Assembly (NCBI GenBank): GCA_937958375.1
Contig: CALGNY010000261.1
Coordinates: forward strand, 1 to 13,609
Source: an uncultured Bacillaceae bacterium
GTDB taxonomy: Bacteria > Bacillota > Bacilli > Bacillales > Alkalibacillaceae
Length of the DNA: 13,609 nucleotides
Reading direction: 5' to 3'
The notes below the pieces were generated by a model. It did not search any database. It saw only the letters and a program-made list of their open reading frames with translations, and was not told the origin of the DNA. A program made the translations under genes and the position numbers. Below, one piece after another: positions 13,333-13,609 of this stretch (within the stretch, counting starts at the first letter, position 1; every line of letters begins with the position of its first letter).

Positions 13333-13375
13333 AGTATATAAGGGTTTCTAGAATGAAACCTTGACCTACGTCAAG
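13333..13375 (-). promoter_or_regulatory. class II FNR/CRP-type promoter of the HMA-ATPase operon
   Basis: In the direction of transcription the palindrome is again CTTGACGTAGGTCAAG (plus 13375-13360). Exactly 22 bp after its core comes TATACT (plus 13338-13333). The expected start is near 13326, which places the palindrome centre (13367.5) at -41.5. No -35 hexamer is evident, as expected for an activator-dependent class II promoter. Confidence 0.78.
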
Positions 13376-13396
13376 AATCAGAATCTAATTCTTGTT

Positions 13397-13609
13397 TGGA
13401 CTATATATTTCAATCAAGGGCGTATATATGTTACTGACGAGCACATAAACCTTCACCAAGGGACCATTTAATTGCGTGGAGGGTGCATAAAGTCTGGCGA
13501 TGGGACCATTTATTTCCGAGGAGGGCGCATTTAGTATGACGATGGGACCATTTGTTTTCGCGAAGGTCGCATTTATCCCGATGACGGGACCATTTATTTC
13601 ACGAAAGTC
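13397..13609. repeat. array of 21-bp repeats, at least ten units, opposite orientation (right flank)
   Basis: Starting at 13397, units begin exactly every 21 bp (13418, 13439, 13460, 13481, 13502, 13523, 13544, 13565, 13586) and the array runs off the window. From 13460 two unit types alternate, GGGACCATTTATTT and GGGCGCATTTA, giving a 42-bp super-period. Reverse-complemented they read ATAAATGGTCCC and TAAATGCGCCC, the words of the left array (10467-10850). So both flanks of the metal operon carry the same family in inverted orientation. Confidence 0.88.

Overview
The window looks like chromosomal DNA of a low-to-moderate GC Gram-positive bacterium of the family Bacillaceae, probably a halotolerant or marine-type bacillus. 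The reasons are strong Shine-Dalgarno sites (AGGAGG/GGAGGGG), SigA- and SigB-type promoter elements, Bacillus-type families (YkuS/UPF0180, YqjF/DUF2071, 3D-domain wall protein, CspA-type cold-shock protein, KatX-like catalase, Ohr) and very acidic surface and secreted proteins. The genus is inference.

Layout. 1-265: tail of an enoyl-CoA hydratase gene. 270-620: an array of 51-bp tandem repeats. 709-951: a YkuS-like small protein, convergent across a shared terminator with a TTG-initiated FMN reductase gene (1007-1576, minus). 1963-2625: a membrane-anchored 3D-domain protein. 2769-3137: a SpoIIAA/STAS-like protein. 3196-3933 (minus, YqjF-like) and 4123-4548 (minus, Ohr) are separated by a structured spacer that may be an attenuator. 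A KatX-like catalase (4742-6337, plus) diverges from ohr, making a peroxide-defence block. 6438-6635 (minus) is a cold-shock protein, and 6896-7666 (plus) an acidic SurA-N lipoprotein. 7720-7821 is a second, shorter 51-bp repeat.

The most interesting part is 7948-13375. Two operons, transcribed in opposite directions toward a Crp/Fnr-type regulator gene (9570-10289), each begin with the same 16-bp palindrome CTTGACGTAGGTCAAG. In both, the palindrome centre lies exactly 41.5 bp upstream of the start site predicted from a good -10 hexamer (TAAAAT and TATACT, both 22 bp after the box). This is the class II geometry of an FNR/CRP-activated promoter. One operon encodes a four-helix CopD-like membrane protein plus a MenA/UbiA-type prenyltransferase. 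The other encodes two small HMA metal-binding proteins plus a P1B-type metal ATPase with the unusual membrane motif CPG. The regulator carries the FNR-like E..SR recognition-helix signature, which fits a TTGA half-site, and three cysteines arranged much as in FNR. The likely picture is a local redox- or oxygen-responsive regulon joining quinone or membrane electron-transport functions with metal export.

The metal operon is flanked by two arrays of degenerate 21-bp repeats (about 10467-10850 and 13397-13609) that belong to the same family and lie in opposite orientations. Both repeat classes have periods divisible by three (21 and 51), so they create long spurious open frames, which I do not call as genes.
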